A stretch of 64,000 bases of DNA from Cyclobacteriaceae bacterium (GCA_019638275.1 JAHBUC010000010.1:62001-126000), one strand, 5' to 3'; shown: positions 1 to 10,640, counted from the stretch's first letter. The notes: generated from the sequence alone by a model not told the origin. Program-made: numbers and translations.

Positions 1-3000
1 TCAGGTCCGAGCGGAACATCATCAACCAATATCCGTGCTTTGAACGGACCGCTTGCACCTATACCGATATTGTCATACGACAAGAATATCGATACAGGCT
101 CACCCACATCGGGATTGATCTTACTGGGTGAAATGTATTCGGAGAAAATCCGAACATCGGGCCCAGGAATGTTAACGGTAATGTTTCCCTTATATTCGTT
201 GTTGTCTTCGCGGCATTCGGTATAGGCGTTTAACTCATCCACCACAACCTTAAGTTCGAATACTCCAACCTGATCGAACAAATGTGGGATGGATACAATG
301 TAATTTCCTGCGGTTAAGCCGGGTTGAACTACAGGAATTGTTTCCGATGCAATCTTAACGTTGTCCAGGAAGAAGGATACTTCCACATCGGTGGCGGTGA
401 ATAATCCGTAATTATAAATTGATGCAGCAAGATTTTGAACTGTGTTTACATAAAAGCTTCCCCACACACCACCAACCGGAGAAACGATTAAATCCACACA
501 CAAAGGCATTTGCGCAACATTATCTGCTTCACTGCTTTCGGTAATTGAGTTGTCAGAATCAACACGTACACGTACAGTGTGATTTCCGTCAGTAGCCAGA
601 CTTGTGGTCAGGCTGGCACTTCGGGTGGTGCCGGGCAAAATGGTTTCGTTTACATTTTGTGTTTCAATGCGTGGTACTCCGCTTTCTGTTACCATCAATT
701 CAATGTTGAATGGAGCTGCAACAGCATTTTGTCCGTTGCTGCGATAGACTACATTGATATCGAAGTTTGTGCCGGGTGCAGGCAAAGGTGGTGTGACTGT
801 GATATCATAGTTACTAATATTCAGATTTGGGAATTGGGGCGGGGGAGGAGTGTGTCTGATGATCTTGGAAAATTCGTTGTTCGTTTCGCGGTACTCATCC
901 ACAACACCCGATCCGATAGGTTCATCCACCCGGATGGTGAGTACTTTGTCGTTGGTGTCGGAAAAATTATGGGTTACAGAAAATGTATTTCCTTCGCAAT
1001 TATTCAACAAGGCAATGGGTTGAGTATGAATCAGTGCACCATCTATGTATACATTAACTTCAAAGGGAGTATTTGCCGGTACGCCACCAATGTTATCAAC
1101 CCGCACAGAAAATGTGAATGGGTTTAGCATATTCACATACCCGGCAATAATGTTGTTGGTTGTATTAATGGGGGTGAGGTCGGGTTTATCTGGTAACACC
1201 GTAAGGTATACGGCTGATTGGTTGTTGCCCTCTGATCTTTCAGCTACCTGGTTGTTGACATCCGCATGACTGGCAAACTGGCAATTATTCCGGTTAAAGC
1301 AATCTCCGATTACGCTGGGGGTTGCGGTAAAGGTGAACACACGTGATTCGCCAGGCGCAAGCGAGGTAATTAATTCTTCACCCAATACCACATCGCAATT
1401 GAAATACCGGAACAGAAAATTAGTGGCTGTTGCGTTGCCAATGTTTTGAACAATCGTAGTACCCGAAACACTTTGGCCCGGGAGTATCGTGGATGTATTT
1501 AGTGAAATTATGGTCGATAAGTCAGGCTGTGGTGGTGCCGGCAAAACAGTGATGGTGATGGGGCCCTGGTATCCGGTTAACGTATAATCGGTTACTTCAA
1601 TGTTTAAAGCATACGTGCCCGGTGTTAAGGGTGCAAAAACTCCAAGCGTGTAGGATCCATCCGGCAACGTTGTGGTTTGGGCTGCGCTTCCGCCCGTAAT
1701 GCGGGCAATGGCTGTAGCACCGGCCACATCAGGATTCACCCCTGCATCAATACCAAAATATTGGGCAACGCCTGTTATGGATATAGCCTGACCGGGAAAA
1801 ACCGACAACGGGCCTGCCGTTGCATCCGGATTAATGCCACCCGGAAGCTGGTAATCGCCTGTGAGGATGGGGCGTATGGCAAAATTGTTTAGTTCATTAT
1901 CTTCATCCAATACATGGTTTTCGTCAAGCACCACCTTCACCGGATAAAAGCCCGCGGCAGTAAACACCTGATCCCATTGTAACGTGATGGAGGCTTGTGG
2001 ATTGAGTTGGGTTATGGTTTGCGTAAATACTTGTACATCTTCAATATAAGCAGACACAACAAAATTCTCAGCGAGGTAATCGGATGTGTTGCGCACGCGT
2101 GCATAGATCTTTATCGATTCATTAATAGCCGGATTAGCTTTGCTGAATGAGATATCGTTGGCATAAATGCCGACATCAAGCAGATCGTTTGATACCAATG
2201 GTCGCGCAATAAAAGGCGTTTGTGTTGTACATCCATCTGCAGTACGAGCAACGATGCGTGATCGCCATGAAATCGCATCAGATAAATTGGTAATCGCAAC
2301 CCGATACTCCTTTCCATCGGTAACATCCGTATCAGCAGGATCAACCTCAGCCATTACCCGAATGATATCCAACGGATCAGTGGGCACACCATTGCCGTTG
2401 GCATCCAGTTCAACACGTGGGAAACCAGATGCGGGAAGGTTTCCGCTTGCATCGGTGTAGATCATTCTGAAATCAAACGGAGCATTACTGGCACCTTGCA
2501 GCGGTGAAACGAACGATGTGGTATACCCGGCATCATTGGTAAAACTGATCTCTGGAATTTCCCGCACGGTTACGGTTACGGATTTCGTTTCCTGACAACC
2601 ATTTGCATTTGAAATCAATACCGTGTAGGTAGTTGTAGCCGTTGGTGTAACGTTGATGCTGGCGGTGGTTGCTCCGGTGCTCCATTGGTATCCTGTTCCA
2701 CCGGTTGCTGTTAAGGTTGCCGTTTCAGTTCTGCAAATGGTCAGATCATTCGAAAGGGTGGTTACCAGATCAGGGAAGTGTGTAAATGTTAAATTCACTT
2801 CATCGTTTGCCGTATTCTGATCGCCCGCAAGAATAATATAAGCCCGTATGGAGTATTCTTGCTTGGCAGAAAGATTTTCTTTCTGGGTGAAGGTAAACTC
2901 GTATTTGCCACCCGGAGGAATTGTAACCGCACCTGGAACACTTTCAATAACTGCGGCTGCAGGAAGAAGCTGGTAGGCGACCTGAAATCCGGAAATGGAG

Positions 3001-3725
3001 GATGAGCCCAGGTTGGTGATTTCGATGCGGACATCTTCGGTTGCGGTAAGTGAACAGGAAGAAGTTGGTGTTATGATACGACTCACTGTTCCATCGGTAG
3101 AAAATGCTGCCGTGAATTGCGAGGCACCTATGCTAACCGGTAGTGTACGTGTAACCCCATTGATGTCTGTCGGCACAATGGCTGTGAGGTCAAGTCCTGC
3201 GCCCGCAAGGGAAGAGGCGAGTGCATCAAGATCGCTTTCAGATTGATATTGTGGATCAACAGCAAGCGAGTTGGCATCTTGTCCGCTCAGCGATTGCCAG
3301 TTGGTAAGGTTGGCTGCGTTTACACTATTCCATGTTCCTAAAACAGCACCTGAGTTGAAGTAGTTGTTATGGTTAATTTGTGCGATGGCCACAGGGTCGT
3401 TGATGTTGATAGCCCTTCCGCCTGCGGCCTTTATAATATTGTTGACGATGTTGATGTTTTGCCCTGCACTTGAAACATAGTAAAAGGCTGTTCCGGCTCC
3501 GGTAGCATTGATGTTATTGTGATAGAAATTCACATTGCGTAGGTACGAAAGGTCGACCGTTGCAAAGGATGCACCATTATTGGTCTGGAAGAAATTATTG
3601 GCCACCAATGCCGGGCTGCCTGCTGAAGCCAACGCTGCACTAATTAGCAGCGCGCTGCCATTTCCACCTGTAACACGGTTGGCGGTAATCTGAAATGCTC
3701 CTTCTGCCGACCTGATTTCAATAGC
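1..3725 (-). pseudogene. C-terminal remainder of interrupted giant beta-helix/CARDB surface protein (runs off left edge)
   Basis: Reading the minus strand in the same frame as the 1121-codon ORF just upstream, the frame stays open from the TGA at 3726-3728 to the window edge, about 1241 codons without another stop. The first part completes the third beta-helix unit and ends in the same IGA-Q-F module end as the two earlier units. It is followed by a CARDB-like domain, an Ig/PKD-like segment with two cysteines, and then at least four further CARDB-type beta-sandwich domains, recognisable by repeated acidic phrases such as VVDELNAYTECREDNNEY and RVDSDNSITESSEADN. CARDB modules are common in secreted Bacteroidota proteins. 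No start codon with a promoter was seen at the beginning of this part, so it is probably not translated separately. Whether it ends in a sorting domain cannot be seen. It is called a pseudogene fragment because of the upstream stop; a sequencing error would restore one gene of more than 2360 codons. Confidence 0.75.
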
Positions 3726-6700
3726 TCAGAAATTATTAGCCGATGGATTATTCAACACCTGATTTTGAGCGAGTATAAAACCGGTTTGGTTACTCAAATC
3801 AATACCTTGATAATATGCTTTGTCTACTGTGTTGCCGGTTATAAGTGTTCCGGTTGCTTTTGCACTGGGCCCATTGAAAAGAATGCCATACGATCCGTTT
3901 CGAATAGTGTTATTTATAAGATGAAGGTTTTGGGCTTGTACCGGTGAAATAGTAAACCCGGCATGAAATGCTGCAGTAGATGTGGTGACTGTGCTTTCAA
4001 CGCTGTTTCCTTCAAAGCGTATGTCAAGTACCCGGTTAATGATGTCAACAGCCCGCGCGTAATCGACACCTTCGGCTTTGATGGTCAGGTTTCTGAACCG
4101 GTGGTGATCAGCATTACTCAGCCTGATGGTAAAATTTGATCCGCTGGTGTTGGCTGCAAACCGGATGACCGCATCCTGCGGTTGTCCGCTTGCTGATTCG
4201 AATGTTACGGTATTCGTTCCTGATGAGCCTGACACCGCCAGAAAGGTTAGTTGCTCATTGAATTCTCCGGTTACTTTAAATACCACCGGACCACTGATGC
4301 CAAAGTTTTTCAATGCATCTAATGCACCGACAAACGTTGTAAAGTTTGTTGAGCCACTTCCGGATGCATTGATCGTGTATTCACCGCTTAAGGGAGTTCC
4401 GGATGTACCGAATTGGTTGGCGCCTATACTTGGGGTTGACGGACGCGCAACTCCGTCAATATCATCGGGCACCTCCGTGTTAACGTTCTTTCCTGCAGAA
4501 GCAAGGGCGCTTACTTGTGTATAGAGCTGTGTATTGGATTGATATTGCGGATCAATCGATAATCCGTTGGCTTCAAAACCTGTGGCCGTACGCCATTCCG
4601 CAAGAGTTCCATAGGTGATTGATACATCTCGTGTGATGAATGACCCGGATGTAAACAGGTTGTTGTAGTTGCTCTCAAGAATTGAGTTTACTACCGAGGA
4701 AGTCTGAAACTCCACAGCAAAACCCGTGTTGGCTTTAAAGATGTTGTTGGCGATGCGGTTACCGGTGGACTGCCAGCGGTTAAAATGAAATGCTTCTCCA
4801 GTTGAGGTATTGTTCACACTGTTGTGGTAGATGTTGGTGTAGTTCAACCCGTACAGGATATACAGCGTTGCGTAATTGGAGTTGGAATGAAAGAAGTTGT
4901 TGGCGATGATGGAAGGCTGAGCTTCTAACCCGGAGCAGTACTGCATGCGCACGGCATGACCGGTAGACCCGGTAATGCGGTTACGCAACATCTCCAGGTA
5001 CCCCGAAGTATTTTGAATGCCCGCTCCGTAGTAATCACTGAATGCTGTAGTGGTAGAAATGGTGTTGTCGTTGAAGATGATGTCCTGCATGTATTCCAGG
5101 TATACAGGCCGTGCATACACGTTGGTAATGGTGTTGCCGGTGAACACTGTTCCCGGTGAACGGACAGTACTGTTTCCTATATGAATGATACCATGCGACC
5201 CACCGGTAATGGTGTTGTTGATGAAACGTATGTTAGTGGAGATAGACGGCCGTGCCAGAATGGCGGTTCGGTCTTCCGTTACCGAGGTAGTGGCGGGTAG
5301 GGTAATCACCAGGTTTTCAAAGGCGAGGTCATCCGCCCGGTTGATCACATGAATGGCCCGGTTGAAGTTGGTACCGGTACCGGGTGTAAAGGTGAGGTTG
5401 CGGAAGGTAACAAAGCCGGCATTGGAAAGCTGCGCAATGTAGTTGGTGGCTGCATCCGTTGCAGCGGCAGGGGCGAGTACTACATCAGCCGCATTGCCCG
5501 ACTGTGCACGGAAAGTAATGGTATTGGCAGCAGACGAACCGGAGATGGAAGGCAACACAAAACGTTCTGCGAACGTCTGGGAGTTGAGCAAAAAGGTTAC
5601 CGGCCCGGATATACCATTCACCTTCATGGCATCAATAGCCGCGTTGATGGTTTGGTAGTTAAAGGCACCCGTACCAATGGTGTAGGTACCAGACAATGGC
5701 GTTAAGGCTGCCGCGCTGAACTGGTTGGCCCCAATACTTGGCGTAGCCGTACGCGCGGTTCCGTCAATGTCGGTAGCCACCACGCTAAGCAGGTTTTTAC
5801 CCGCAGAAGCGATGCCCGGAGCAGAAGCGTAGAGCGAAGTGTTGGAAGCATACTGCGGATCAAAGATCACCGAGTTGTTTTCAAATCCGGAGGCGATGCG
5901 CCATTGTTCGATGCTTCCATAATTAACGGAGACATCGCGCACTAAAAATGATCCGGATGCAAACAGGTTATTATAGTTACTTTCCAATATGGAGTTTGCC
6001 GCAGAAGAAGTTTGTAATTCCACTGCATACCCTGAGTTAGACTTGAAAATATTATTGACAATCCGGTTACCGGTGGACTGCCACCGATCAAAATGAAAAG
6101 CATTTCCGCTTGATGTGTTGTTTATACTGTTGTGGTAAATGTTGGTGTAGTTCAATCCGTACAGGATGTAGAGGGTAGAATAACTGGAGTTGGAATGAAA
6201 GAAGTTGTTGGCGATGATGGAAGGCTGGGCTTCCAGTCCGGAGCAATACTGCATGCGTAACGCATGGCCCACCGATCCGGTAATGCGGTTGCGCAATATC
6301 TCCAAATAGCCGCTTGTGTTCTGAATGGCCGTTCCGTAGTAATCACTCCATGCCCCGGTAACGTTGGAGATGGTGTTGTTGTTGAAGATGATGTCCTGCA
6401 TGTATTCCAAATACACAGGCCTTGCGTACACGTTGGTAATGGTGTTGCCGGTGAACACTGTTCCCGGTGAACGGACAGTACTGTTCCCAACGTGAAGCAC
6501 GCCATGAGAACCTCCGGTTACTTCATTATTTAAAAACCGGATGTTGGATGATAGCGTTGGTCGCAGAACAATTGCACCCAGGTTCTCAGTAACTGACGTT
6601 GTTGTCGGTAAGGTTACCCTTAGCCGCTCAAAAGTAATGGAGTTCAGGTTATTGATGCCGTATATGGCCCGGGCAAATGAGGTTCCGGTAGGTTCAATTC

Positions 6701-7091
6701 TAAGATCACGAAAGATGATGAAGCTGGCATTGTCTAAACGAACGATGTAATTATCGGTGCTGGTAGGAGCAAAGGTGAGCACCACATCCGCGGCATTCCC
6801 CGATTCGGCTTGAAAGGTAATGGTATTGGTAGCCGAAGCGCCTGAAATGGCGCCAATCGTTACCTGCTCATTGAATGTGCCCGTTCGTAACCGTAAAGTT
6901 ACCGGTCCGTTTACACCCCGCGTGGTAACATCGGCAACGGCCGCAGATAATGTTGGATAAGTGCCGCCAGATCCAACTGTAAAAATTCCGGAGAGCGGTT
7001 GTGCATAACCAAATGCACAAGTAAATGTTAATAGAACAACAACGAAAACCTTTTTCAATAAAAGGATTGACGCGATGAGGGTCGGACGCAT
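3726..7091 (-). CDS. Secreted right-handed beta-helix repeat protein, N-terminal part (ends at premature TGA)
   Basis: A signal peptide (residues about 1-31, hydrophobic core VFVVVLLTFTCAFGYA) precedes three consecutive units of about 435 residues that each begin with PLSG-x-Y/F-T-I/V. Each unit carries NosD/pectate-lyase-like beta-helix rungs (repeated N-N-x-I/F and N-R-I-T-G phrases) and the first two end in SIGANQF. Units 1 and 2 are close copies down to the DNA level. Unit 3 is cut by the TGA at codon 1122, and homologous rungs continue in frame beyond it. The likely role is a cell-surface or secreted polysaccharide-binding or adhesive protein; no catalytic residues were identified. The start ATG is supported by the signal peptide and an upstream promoter match. 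The truncated product would lack the CARDB region and any C-terminal secretion signal, so it is probably non-functional unless the stop is an assembly error. Confidence 0.8.
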   Translation of the reverse strand: MRPTLIASILLLKKVFVVVLLTFTCAFGYAQPLSGIFTVGSGGTYPTLSAAVADVTTRGVNGPVTLRLRTGTFNEQVTIGAISGASATNTITFQAESGNAADVVLTFAPTSTDNYIVRLDNASFIIFRDLRIEPTGTSFARAIYGINNLNSITFERLRVTLPTTTSVTENLGAIVLRPTLSSNIRFLNNEVTGGSHGVLHVGNSTVRSPGTVFTGNTITNVYARPVYLEYMQDIIFNNNTISNVTGAWSDYYGTAIQNTSGYLEILRNRITGSVGHALRMQYCSGLEAQPSIIANNFFHSNSSYSTLYILYGLNYTNIYHNSINNTSSGNAFHFDRWQSTGNRIVNNIFKSNSGYAVELQTSSAANSILESNYNNLFASGSFLVRDVSVNYGSIEQWRIASGFENNSVIFDPQYASNTSLYASAPGIASAGKNLLSVVATDIDGTARTATPSIGANQFSAAALTPLSGTYTIGTGAFNYQTINAAIDAMKVNGISGPVTFLLNSQTFAERFVLPSISGSSAANTITFRAQSGNAADVVLAPAAATDAATNYIAQLSNAGFVTFRNLTFTPGTGTNFNRAIHVINRADDLAFENLVITLPATTSVTEDRTAILARPSISTNIRFINNTITGGSHGIIHIGNSTVRSPGTVFTGNTITNVYARPVYLEYMQDIIFNDNTISTTTAFSDYYGAGIQNTSGYLEMLRNRITGSTGHAVRMQYCSGLEAQPSIIANNFFHSNSNYATLYILYGLNYTNIYHNSVNNTSTGEAFHFNRWQSTGNRIANNIFKANTGFAVEFQTSSVVNSILESNYNNLFTSGSFITRDVSITYGTLAEWRTATGFEANGLSIDPQYQSNTQLYTQVSALASAGKNVNTEVPDDIDGVARPSTPSIGANQFGTSGTPLSGEYTINASGSGSTNFTTFVGALDALKNFGISGPVVFKVTGEFNEQLTFLAVSGSSGTNTVTFESASGQPQDAVIRFAANTSGSNFTIRLSNADHHRFRNLTIKAEGVDYARAVDIINRVLDIRFEGNSVESTVTTSTAAFHAGFTISPVQAQNLHLINNTIRNGSYGILFNGPSAKATGTLITGNTVDKAYYQGIDLSNQTGFILAQNQVLNNPSANNF
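4392..6998 (-). repeat. Tandem ~1.3 kb internal duplication (beta-helix units 1 and 2)
   Basis: The PLSG starts of the three units lie about 1.30 kb apart (near 6998, 5699 and 4394). Long stretches of units 1 and 2 are identical in DNA: for example, a block of about 58 bases starting at 5117 recurs at 6428, an offset of 1311 bases or 437 codons. This points to recent duplication or gene conversion. Confidence 0.85.
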
Positions 7092-7113
7092 ATGGGGTTT
7101 ATGAAGATTAATA

Positions 7114-7144
7114 CAAACTGTAGTGGTGCAGAATGTTATACCAA
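7114..7144 (-). promoter_or_regulatory. Candidate promoter of the beta-helix protein gene
   Basis: On the minus strand a TTG (7142-7144) is followed after 19 bases by TACAGTTTG (7114-7122), close to the Bacteroidota pattern of TTTG near -33 and TAnnTTTG near -7. It lies about 22 bases upstream of the ATG at 7091. Confidence 0.4.
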
Positions 7145-7240
7145 GTTACTTCTAAATTCTGTTCCAAATGATTTACGGGGCGTTATTATTTTCTTGTTTA
7201 AGGTTTACCGGATTATATTGATCCTTAATCAATCATACCC

Positions 7241-7269
7241 TTGTCGGGTAACCGTTTTTTTGTAGTTTG
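7241..7269 (+). promoter_or_regulatory. Candidate promoter of glpD
   Basis: TTG at 7241-7243, then 19 bases, then TAGTTTG at 7263-7269. The spacing and both boxes resemble the Bacteroidota housekeeping promoter; the -7 box is one base short of TAnnTTTG. It leaves a short leader before the ATG at 7289. Confidence 0.4.
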
Positions 7270-7288
7270 GAAATCATCTTAGCAACGA

Positions 7289-8941
7289 ATGAACAGCCGG
7301 ACAGAATGTATTGAAAAGCTTACTTCCGGGTCGTTTGATGTCCTGATCATTGGCGGTGGCATTACCGGTGCCGGCATTGCGTTGGATGCCGCCTCCCGCG
7401 GATTGAAAACCGCGCTCATCGAAAAGAATGATTTTGCCTGGGGTACGTCAAGCCGCTCAACCAAATTGATACACGGGGGGTTGCGATACCTGAAGCAACT
7501 TGAGTTTGGATTGGTAAAGGAGGTAGGAAGCGAACGCGCAATCGTGCATAAACTTGCTCCGCACCTGGTTATTGCCGAGAAGATGCTGCTTCCGTTAAAA
7601 GAGGGCAGGGGCTTTGGTACCTTACTCACTTCATTCGGATTAAAACTTTACGATTGGCTGGCCGGAGTAAAGGAAGCGGATCAGCGTAAGATGCTTACGC
7701 GACAGCAAACCCTTAAGCATGAACCATTACTGAAAACAGAAGGTATTAAAGGTGGCGGACTATATGCCGAGTACCGAACGGATGATGCACGCCTTACCCT
7801 CGAAATTATCAAAACAGCACTGGCGTATCATGCGGTGGCTATAAATTATGTAGAAGCAAACGCGTTTCATTATGTGGATGGGAAAGTATCGGGCGTTGAG
7901 GCTACTGATCAGGTAACTAAAAAATCATTCTACATTCAGGCGAACCTGGTGGTAAATGCTACGGGGCCCTGGGTAGATCAGCTTCGGGAAAAGGATAAAT
8001 CCAAAACAGGGAAAACCCTGCGCCTGACAAAGGGTGTACACATCGTTGTGCCGCGCGAAAAACTTCCGGTTAAACAAGCCATTTATTTTGATGTACCCGA
8101 TGGCCGAATGATTTTTGCCATTCCCCGTGGACGAACAACATACATCGGCACCACGGACACAGATTATACACACAACATCGATGAGGTTGTAACATCAACT
8201 GAAGATGCGGCCTACCTGATTGATGCTGTAAATGATTCCTTTCCCTCCGTTCATCTTTCCATGAACGATATTGAATCAAGCTGGGCAGGGTTGCGCCCGC
8301 TTATTCATGAAGATGGAAAATCGGCCTCCGAACTTTCGCGCAAAGATGAAATTTTTGTTGCGCCTTCCGGACTGATTTCAATAGCAGGAGGGAAGCTTAC
8401 CGGTTACCGCAAAATGGCCGAGCGTGTGGTTGACATGGTAGCTGAACGATACGGGCGTGATGATTTGATTGATTGTTTTACGGATAAGATAAGCCTGAGT
8501 GAAAATAATTTCAAGGATGCAGATGCCGTTCATGACTTCAAACAAAAACTGGTTGAGCAACTTTCGCCTTTCGGTTTATCAGGTTATGCCGCGTACCTGG
8601 TTGATACGTACGGCCGGCAGGCAGAAGAAGTAATCCGGCAACTCAGTTACATCAACGATGCCGATGCTTCCGCACGATTAGCCCGTGCTGAATTGCAATA
8701 CTGCGTGAAGCATGAAATGGCGATTTCCATTCGCGACTTTTTCATCAGGCGTACCGGTATGTTGTTTTTTGATATGCCGCGCTTGTTGAAGGTGAAAGAT
8801 GCTATTCTCGCTGACATGAGCGAGATGATGCATTGGGATGCAAAGCAATTTCAGGCTGAACGAAATAGACTTGAACAAGCCATTCGTGAAGCTAGAATCA
8901 CCCTTCGACAAGCTCAGGGTGACACTTCACGGCAAGGGTAA
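7289..8941 (+). CDS. glpD: Aerobic-type glycerol-3-phosphate dehydrogenase (FAD)
   Basis: Oxidises sn-glycerol-3-phosphate to dihydroxyacetone phosphate at the inner membrane and passes electrons to quinone. The N-terminus has the FAD-binding GGGITGAGIALDAASRG motif (residues about 22-38) followed by TSSRSTKLIHGGLRYL, both characteristic of GlpD. Further family landmarks are VNATGPW and GGKLTGYRKMAE, and the C-terminal alpha-helical domain of the family follows. At 550 residues it is slightly longer than usual. The last ~15 residues (ITLRQAQGDTSRQG) are encoded by a dispersed hairpin repeat (8898-8922), so the tail appears to be a repeat-derived extension. It is followed by glpK 129 bases downstream, forming a glycerol catabolic pair. 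No glpF is visible here. Confidence 0.95.
   Translation: MNSRTECIEKLTSGSFDVLIIGGGITGAGIALDAASRGLKTALIEKNDFAWGTSSRSTKLIHGGLRYLKQLEFGLVKEVGSERAIVHKLAPHLVIAEKMLLPLKEGRGFGTLLTSFGLKLYDWLAGVKEADQRKMLTRQQTLKHEPLLKTEGIKGGGLYAEYRTDDARLTLEIIKTALAYHAVAINYVEANAFHYVDGKVSGVEATDQVTKKSFYIQANLVVNATGPWVDQLREKDKSKTGKTLRLTKGVHIVVPREKLPVKQAIYFDVPDGRMIFAIPRGRTTYIGTTDTDYTHNIDEVVTSTEDAAYLIDAVNDSFPSVHLSMNDIESSWAGLRPLIHEDGKSASELSRKDEIFVAPSGLISIAGGKLTGYRKMAERVVDMVAERYGRDDLIDCFTDKISLSENNFKDADAVHDFKQKLVEQLSPFGLSGYAAYLVDTYGRQAEEVIRQLSYINDADASARLARAELQYCVKHEMAISIRDFFIRRTGMLFFDMPRLLKVKDAILADMSEMMHWDAKQFQAERNRLEQAIREARITLRQAQGDTSRQG
8898..8922 (+). repeat. Dispersed hairpin repeat, copy 1 (inside the glpD 3' end)
   Basis: Arms TCACCCT (8898-8904) and AGGGTGA (8916-8922) flank TCGACAAGCTC. 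It belongs to the family of short TTCGACAAGCTCAG-type elements often found between genes in Bacteroidota. Here it lies inside the reading frame and encodes the GlpD tail. Confidence 0.75.
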
Positions 8942-8966
8942 CAATTTTGGATCACGAAAGAGCCAT

Positions 8967-8994
8967 GTCATGCTGAGCTCAGTCGAAGCATGAC
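8967..8994 (+). repeat. Dispersed hairpin repeat, copy 2 (glpD-glpK gap)
   Basis: Arms GTCATGCT (8967-8974) and AGCATGAC (8987-8994) enclose 12 bases containing GAGCTCAGTCGA, related to copy 1. A trailing CGCAGGGTGACA (9002-9013) looks like a further degenerate half-copy. It may act as a terminator or mRNA 3'-end structure for glpD. Confidence 0.7.
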
Positions 8995-9070
8995 GCTGGG
9001 GCGCAGGGTGACAATTTCGACTTGTTCTGACTAACAAACAATCCTATATTTCTTCTTTCAATTCTACTCC

Positions 9071-10552
9071 ATGGAAAAATACATCATTGCATTAGATCAA
9101 GGTACCACCAGCTCGCGAGCCGTTTTGTTTTCAGCATCAGGCGAGATAAAGGGAATTGCGCAAAAAGAGTTTCGGCAAATTTTTCCCCAGTCCGGTTGGG
9201 TGGAGCATGACCCGATGGAGATTCTCAACACGCAACTGGGTGTACTGGAAAGTCTGATTACAGATCATAAACTTGATCCGAATGCAATTCAGGCCATTGG
9301 CATCACTAACCAACGCGAAACCACCGTAGTGTGGGATAAATCCACCGGTCAGCCGATATACAATGCTATTGTATGGCAGGACAAGCGCACGGCCTCCATT
9401 TGTGAAGAAATGGTTTCGATGGGATTGGGTACGTATGTGCGTGAACAAACCGGTTTGGTTATCGACTCGTATTTCTCCGCTACAAAAATAAAGTGGATGC
9501 TCGACAACGTTTCACAGGCAAAAGAGAAGGCAACGCGTGGCGAGTTATTGTTCGGTACGATTGACACCTGGCTTATCTGGAACATGACAAAGGGAAAATC
9601 GCATGTTACTGATGTGACCAATGCCTCGCGTACCATGTTGTACAACATTAAATCCTTGCAGTGGGATAAACGCATGTTGCAGGAACTCGACATTCCCGCA
9701 GGCATGTTGCCGGAAGTAAAAGAATCGTGTGCCGACTTTGGTGTTTTTACGTACAAAGGCGTTGCCATTCCGATAGCCGGAGTTGCGGGTGATCAGCAAG
9801 CCGCCTTGTTCGGGCAGGCGTGTTTTGAACCCGGCATGGCCAAGAACACCTATGGCACCGGTTGCTTTATGCTGATGAATACCGGCAGCAACATTCAGCT
9901 TTCAAAGAACGGGTTGATCACCACCATTGCCTGGAGCATGAACGGCAAGGTTGAGTATGCGCTGGAGGGCAGTGTGTTTATTGCCGGTGCAGCTGTACAA
10001 TGGTTACGCGACAGCCTCGGCATCATTGATGAATCAAAAGACTCGGAATACTTTGCCGCCAAAGCACTCGGCTCAAACGAAGTATATGTAGTGCCTGCCT
10101 TTGCGGGATTGGGCGCTCCGCACTGGGACATGTATGCCCGTGGCGCTATCTTTGGCCTCACCCGCGATACGGGCAAAGACCACATTATTAAAGCCACGCT
10201 GGAATCATTGGCGTACCAGACCAAAGATGTGCTTACCGCGATGGAAGATGATGCCGGCTTAAGATTAGCACGATTAAAAGTAGATGGAGGGGCCTGCGCC
10301 AACAATATCCTCATGCAGTTTCAGGCCGATATTTTGGGCACCGAGGTAGAGCGCCCCGAAGTCATTGAATCCACCGCTATGGGCGCTGCCTTTTTAGCCG
10401 GCATACACGTGGGGTTATGGAAGAAGGAAGACATTATCAAGAATCGCAAAATCAACAAATTGTTTACGCCCAACATGGACACCGCCACCCGCAACAATCT
10501 ATACAGCGGCTGGCAAAAAGCTGTGGAACGAACGAAAGGGTGGGTGGGGTAA
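9071..10552 (+). CDS. glpK: Glycerol kinase
   Basis: Phosphorylates glycerol with ATP to glycerol-3-phosphate, the substrate of GlpD encoded just upstream. It is an FGGY-family carbohydrate kinase: the N-terminal [12 protein letters not shown] phosphate loop (residues about 9-20), [19 protein letters not shown], the [13 protein letters not shown] segment, [14 protein letters not shown] and the C-terminal [17 protein letters not shown] signature are all present. The length (493) is normal for the family. The ATG at 9071 gives the canonical N-terminus ([11 protein letters not shown]). Confidence 0.97.
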   Translation: MEKYIIALDQGTTSSRAVLFSASGEIKGIAQKEFRQIFPQSGWVEHDPMEILNTQLGVLESLITDHKLDPNAIQAIGITNQRETTVVWDKSTGQPIYNAIVWQDKRTASICEEMVSMGLGTYVREQTGLVIDSYFSATKIKWMLDNVSQAKEKATRGELLFGTIDTWLIWNMTKGKSHVTDVTNASRTMLYNIKSLQWDKRMLQELDIPAGMLPEVKESCADFGVFTYKGVAIPIAGVAGDQQAALFGQACFEPGMAKNTYGTGCFMLMNTGSNIQLSKNGLITTIAWSMNGKVEYALEGSVFIAGAAVQWLRDSLGIIDESKDSEYFAAKALGSNEVYVVPAFAGLGAPHWDMYARGAIFGLTRDTGKDHIIKATLESLAYQTKDVLTAMEDDAGLRLARLKVDGGACANNILMQFQADILGTEVERPEVIESTAMGAAFLAGIHVGLWKKEDIIKNRKINKLFTPNMDTATRNNLYSGWQKAVERTKGWVG

Positions 10553-10571
10553 GTGAAATACATGCAATGCA

Positions 10572-10620
10572 CAAAAGAAATATCCTCTCCTGCGCTAAGG
10601 AAATGAAGATATTTCTTTTG
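10572..10620 (+). terminator. 13-bp perfect inverted repeat after glpK (candidate terminator)
   Basis: CAAAAGAAATATC (10572-10584) pairs perfectly with GATATTTCTTTTG (10608-10620) across a 23-base loop. It lies 19 bases after the glpK stop. The loop is long for a classical intrinsic terminator and there is no long T tract, so a terminator role is only probable. Confidence 0.5.
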
Positions 10621-10629
10621 GGTAATGTG

Positions 10630-10637
10630 TATATTTG
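10630..10637 (+). promoter_or_regulatory. Perfect TAnnTTTG -7 element upstream of the HEPN-motif gene
   Basis: TATATTTG at 10630-10637 matches the Bacteroidota -7 consensus exactly and lies 21 bases before the ATG at 10659. No convincing -33 TTG was seen at the usual spacing. Confidence 0.45.
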
Positions 10638-10640
10638 GTT

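Noticed and set aside
579..3246. Plus-strand ORFs of 60-180 codons within 1-7091
   Set aside because: They are shadows of the continuous minus-strand frame, with no plausible domains and compositionally odd translations.
3726..3728. TGA read as selenocysteine or tryptophan
   Set aside because: No SECIS-like structure was evident, the protein is a structural beta-helix, the aligned residue is Gly, and TGA is a true stop for other genes in the window.
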